64,000 nt of DNA, from positions 62,001 through 126,000 of the forward strand of contig JAYFPZ010000003.1 of the NCBI GenBank assembly GCA_034927445.1, in the 5' to 3' direction. The notes beneath the pieces are model-generated. The model did no database searches and was not told the DNA's origin. It saw only the letters and a list, made by a program, of their open reading frames with translations. How positions within the stretch are numbered: position 1 is the stretch's first letter; each line of letters begins with the position of its first letter. A program made the translations under genes and the position numbers. This document shows positions 61,590 to 64,000 of the stretch, piece by piece. Source of the stretch: PHAA01 sp034927445. Its GTDB lineage: Bacteria; Bacillota; Syntrophomonadia; Syntrophomonadales; Syntrophomonadaceae.

Positions 61590-62192
61590 TCACCTTCTGT
61601 CCTTAAATAATTCCAGGCCGGTCAGATTTTCCCACCAACCTAAAACCACCGCCACCCGGAAGATTATATTATTAGCCTTAGCTATAGCTATGTTTTTACC
61701 CAGAGATTTGCCCCCAACAGTGAAGGCTGCTATGAAGCTGGTCATTACTGCTCCCATCAGCGCCAGCTCAGGCAGGTTAAACATTTTTTCCAGGCTTATA
61801 ACGATACCGGCCCCTACCGCGCCGCTTAAGGTGCCGGCAATATCGCCGATAACGTCATTGCAGTAGTTGGCGACAGAGCTGGCATTCTTGGCGATCTTTA
61901 CAGCTTGAGAGGCTCCAAATATTTTTTTTGCCGCCCTGGCGTTAAAAGGCGGCAAAGATACAGCAGCGGCAGCAGTTCCGATGATATCAAAAAAGATACC
62001 CAAAGCAATAATAATTATCAGCAGCACTATTGCTATCCATACATTCTGCACCGCTTTGACCAATACTTCGGTACCTATACTTACTGTCAGCGCGATAAAG
62101 AAAGTAAAAAAAGCCACGATTAAACCGGATACAATGTTGCCTCTTGTAATGTAGCCCAAAATCTTAGTACCATCTCCAACATTATGCTTCAA
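61590..62192 (-). CDS. oapA: OapA-like membrane protein (OLE RNA-associated)
   Basis: A ~200-residue membrane protein with four hydrophobic segments, directly upstream of dxs and downstream of the OLE RNA candidate. This is exactly the position of OapA, the OLE RNA-binding membrane protein described in Bacillus halodurans. Conserved-looking words are GYITRGNIVSGLIVAFFTF, FDIIGTAAAAVSLPPFNARAAKK, and SSVANYCNDVIGDIAGTLSGAVGAG, resembling DUF21/CNNM-type membrane domains. The start is unclear: TTG codons at 62219, 62192 and 62159 are the only in-frame choices and none has good ribosome-site spacing. Copy C of the repeat ends right here and may have replaced the original start region. Confidence 0.75.
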   Translation of the reverse strand: MKHNVGDGTKILGYITRGNIVSGLIVAFFTFFIALTVSIGTEVLVKAVQNVWIAIVLLIIIIALGIFFDIIGTAAAAVSLPPFNARAAKKIFGASQAVKIAKNASSVANYCNDVIGDIAGTLSGAVGAGIVISLEKMFNLPELALMGAVMTSFIAAFTVGGKSLGKNIAIAKANNIIFRVAVVLGWWENLTGLELFKDRR

Positions 62193-62380
62193 TGAGCGTT
62201 TGCGCTTATTGCACGCCAAAACGCAGGCTTTATAGCGTCTTCCTTTCGCGTTTTTTGTGCATCACGCAACCCGAGCGTTTTATCAAACTCCTCCTCAGTC
62301 GAGGCCCTACCCCGCCACTGAGGAAAAACTCATTTTATCCCCCAGTTGTAGAGGCAAGGTTTTTACCAGGCGTTTTATAT
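62186..62380 (-). repeat. Structured dispersed repeat, copy C
   Basis: Third copy of the ~190-bp repeat, between the OLE RNA candidate and oapA. AAAACGC/GCGTTTT and CCTCAG/CTGAGG hairpins are preserved, while the outer AAACTCCT/AGGCGTTT stem has mismatches. Its edge overlaps the first codons of the longest oapA frame. Confidence 0.75.
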
Positions 62381-62414
62381 CTAAGGTACAAAAGGTAGTT
62401 TATCGAGTAAACAT

Positions 62415-62975
62415 TGTGACATAGGTCCAGCAGGTTTTCCCCGCAGGTCTCCCCCCTGTTGCCAGAAGGGCGGTTTCCCTTTATGCCCGCCTCATGCCGT
62501 CACCGAGCACGTTGCTGGATTACCACTAAGTACACACTTTAATCCTTGATAAACTATGCTATGGCGCACACAGTCTAGGAGTTTTCCTCGACAACCAACA
62601 TTAATCTCTATCCTCTTTTGCAGCCTGCAATTTCAAGGCAGACCATAAATACTTCGGCCCAAGCATTTTGATCCTTGAATGCCTATCCGCTGCAGCCACT
62701 CAAGGCAGGCTACACTGCACCCAGTAATACCCGGAATGCAGGTTTTCTCCAATTCGTCATAGCTGATGAATTGGAGCCTCCATGGATGTGGGGTCGTGCC
62801 CGCATGCCATTGCGGATTGCCCCAGCACCCTTAACTCCCAGCAACAACCCCCGACTGGGCGTCGAAAGCCGCTACCAGAAGCTTCATCGATGTGCCCTTG
62901 ATGGATTTTTAGGCCCGTCCTCAAGATTAATAGGGCTGACTAGAATACTGCAACCTTTTGTAAGCAAGTTTCTAG
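62415..62975 (-). ncRNA. ole: OLE RNA candidate (ornate large noncoding RNA)
   Basis: About 560 nt on the minus strand with no credible reading frame, preceded by a clear promoter and placed immediately upstream of oapA-dxs-tlyA-nadK-argR-recN-spoIVB-spo0A. OLE RNA of other anaerobic Firmicutes lies at this exact place, and its ~600-nt size fits. Many pairings are visible: CTCCAATTC/GAATTGGAG (62752-62777), CCTTGA/TCAAGG (62672-62705) and GGCGG/CCGCC (62469-62491) with GGGAAACC in the loop. OLE binds OapA at the membrane and helps cells tolerate stress such as cold, alcohol and Mg2+ imbalance. I identified it by synteny, size and structure, not by covariance search; the ends are approximate. 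Confidence 0.75.
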
Positions 62976-62981
62976 TGAATT

Positions 62982-63011
62982 ATTATATCACGTTTGTATG
63001 TATAGTACCAA
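62982..63011 (-). promoter_or_regulatory. Promoter of the OLE RNA candidate
   Basis: TTGGTA (63011-63006) and TATAAT (62987-62982) are 18 bases apart on the minus strand; transcription would begin near 62975. A terminator at 63215-63247 isolates it from upstream transcription. Confidence 0.65.
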
Positions 63012-63214
63012 ATACCCCAATATGGCTGAAACCGGCAGAATTTATCCGTTTAATTTCATTTTAAGGATAGACTCATCTTTCTCAAAGTCAATCATTACTT
63101 TATTCCCTTTCTTAGCGCCGCCCACTCATTGCCAAAAACCTGGCTTTACCCAGACCAGAACCATCCTTTCCCTGCAATTAGTTCCACCCGGCTTATCAAT
63201 CATAAAAATATATA
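63012..63214. other. Spacer upstream of the OLE promoter
   Basis: No gene and no clear structure are seen in this 200-base stretch between the OLE promoter and the minus-strand terminator. Confidence 0.4.
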
Positions 63215-63247
63215 TAAAAAAAGGGCCCCGGTTAAAAATAACCGGGG
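63215..63247 (-). terminator. Strong terminator upstream of OLE
   Basis: CCCCGGTTA and TAACCGGGG form a perfect nine-base stem with a four-base loop; on the minus strand CCC and seven or more T residues follow. It implies a minus-strand transcript coming from the right. Confidence 0.85.
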
Positions 63248-63342
63248 TCAAAAGGTACATATTATAGGTTGGGATTTCGCAAACATAAAAAATGAGTTCA
63301 CTATGATTGTAATCAAAACTGATTCCCGGAAAACAACATCAC

Positions 63343-63378
63343 CTAATTACCGTGCAAATGCCAGTATATCCTGGTCAT
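63343..63378 (-). CDS. Very short ORF with strong ribosome site (speculative)
   Basis: An 11-codon frame, MTRIYWHLHGN, follows GGAGGTG by eight bases and lies about 100 bases before the terminator at 63215-63247. An in-frame ATG at 63396 would make it 17 codons. It is the only candidate gene for the transcript ending there; it could be a leader peptide, a small membrane-active peptide or nothing. No family recognised. Confidence 0.3.
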   Translation of the reverse strand: MTRIYWHLHGN

Positions 63379-63396
63379 GTTTTTTTCACCTCCCAT

Positions 63397-63732
63397 GTGC
63401 TAAGGGTTGCGTTTGTAAATAAATCAAACCGCTTGTGATGACATTCACATAGCCAGGTAAAAAAACATTATACGATATTAAATTGTCGTGATCCTGAATG
63501 TTTATTCGTCCAAGGCTCCAATTAATATGTGAATTTTTGTACAATCTCTGTCTCTTGGTTAAGTATATTACTTTAGCTGGAAAATATTAAATCTTGTATT
63601 CAGGTCATACGAACCGGTGCTATCCTTATCAGAGAATATGCTCGATTTTCCAGAAATATTCTTTCATTTTTCCCGTATTGCTCCATATAGCTATTGTTCT
63701 TAAATAGATATTGACTTTTATAATGTAAAATT
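63397..63732. other. AT-rich region without a recognised gene
   Basis: A possible -10 element (TATAAT on the minus strand near 63468) lies here, but no matching -35 was found. No reading frame of note. Confidence 0.35.
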
Positions 63733-63840
63733 ATTCCACTGCAAAAAGCCTCGTTCTCATACTCGTAGGAGACTTTAGTAACGGAGACTAAAGTCTCCTC
63801 TACGCCATAAAATATATAAATATACTTTTTGCAGTGGAAT
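63733..63840. repeat. MITE-like nested inverted repeat
   Basis: A 108-bp unit bounded by perfect 16-base inverted repeats: ATTCCACTGCAAAAAG (63733-63748) and its complement (63825-63840). Inside, AGGAGACTTTAGT (63767) pairs perfectly with ACTAAAGTCTCCT (63787), extended by GTA/TAC with one bulge. The word AAAATTA lies near both outer sides. This is the shape of a small non-autonomous transposable element. Confidence 0.75.
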
Positions 63841-64000
63841 CAAAATTATTTTCTGATTTCTAGTAATAAGTTGTTTCCTTGACGCGGAAGAACTGGTATA
63901 GTCCCTCATCATTGAATTTCTTAATCCGCATCAACAGAAGTCTCGGCCCACGCTTCTACTTGCTGGTATATCATCGCAATCACCTTCGGTATCCTTAGGT
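63841..64000 (-). other. Right edge with a possible gene fragment
   Basis: On the minus strand the sequence MRIKKFNDEGLYQFFRVKE ends at a TAG near 63861, and another frame reads IPKVIAMIYQQVEAWAETSVD. Either could be the 3' end of a gene or relic entering from beyond the window, but only one can be real and neither is recognised. Confidence 0.25.

Noticed and set aside
62415..62975. Group II intron
   Set aside because: A GTGTGCGCC word near 62570 resembles an intron start, but no domain V hairpin or reverse transcriptase is present and synteny favours OLE.
62675..63064. 129-codon plus-strand frame upstream of oapA
   Set aside because: It lies inside the structured OLE candidate and across its promoter, has no good ribosome site, and its protein shows no domain features.
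1..64000. CRISPR array or tRNA genes
   Set aside because: No regularly spaced short direct repeats and no cloverleaf-forming tRNA sequence were seen in the intergenic regions.

Overview
The window reads as a chromosome segment of an anaerobic, spore-forming Firmicute of the Syntrophomonas/Peptococcia-like Clostridia. The reasons are a full set of clostridial sporulation genes (spoVAC-AD-AE, spoIIAA-AB-sigF, spoIIM, spo0A, spoIVB), strong GGAGG ribosome binding sites with frequent GTG/TTG starts, oxygen-sensitive metabolism (ThiH, 2-hydroxyacyl-CoA dehydratase activases, a corrinoid-protein activator), and gene order typical of that group. Species assignment is inference.

Layout. 0.4-8.6 kb: an ABC exporter, NADP-type glutamate dehydrogenase, a Ca2+/cation antiporter, a PHP phosphatase, a RACo-like ferredoxin/ASKHA activator and a small membrane protein. 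8.8-15.2 kb: RNase P RNA, asparagine synthetase, a DUF421/DUF4363 pair, HU, a Nif3-like protein and TrmK. 15.2-19.8 kb: TrpB2 and three genes related to dehydratase activation. 20.1-22.1 kb: spoVA operon. 22.3-26.4 kb: hemerythrin and a thiS-thiF-thiG-thiH-thiE operon with a terminator-like leader but no recognisable TPP riboswitch. 26.6-37.6 kb: dodecin, the spoIIA operon with dacF, nucleoside phosphorylase, phosphopentomutase, XerD, SpoIIM, CBS-pyrophosphatase and an EndoQ-like nuclease. 37.9-43.3 kb: a MerR regulator under a classic 19-bp-spacer MerR promoter with a membrane protein, an intact insertion sequence, NudF and an M20 peptidase.

43.8-50.5 kb is an AT-richer, plus-strand block that looks acquired. 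It holds a BlaI repressor with two operator copies around its promoter, a BlaR1-like M56 protease fused to an M23-type domain, and a complete ABC importer. It is bounded by a truncated large serine recombinase start on the left and a fragment of an integrative-element ORF on the right. I infer a cell-wall-signal-controlled import system.

50.5-64 kb: two tandem XdhC-type Rossmann proteins, a copper-amine-oxidase-N domain protein, and the conserved run oapA-dxs-tlyA-nadK-argR-recN-spoIVB-spo0A on the minus strand. Upstream of oapA, about 560 nt without a credible gene has a promoter at its head and is rich in hairpins. Its position directly before oapA/dxs matches the OLE RNA, a large ornate noncoding RNA of anaerobic and extremophilic Firmicutes. 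A structured ~190-bp repeat, present three times in the window, sits between that RNA and oapA. The last ~1 kb is noncoding and holds a MITE-like nested inverted repeat.
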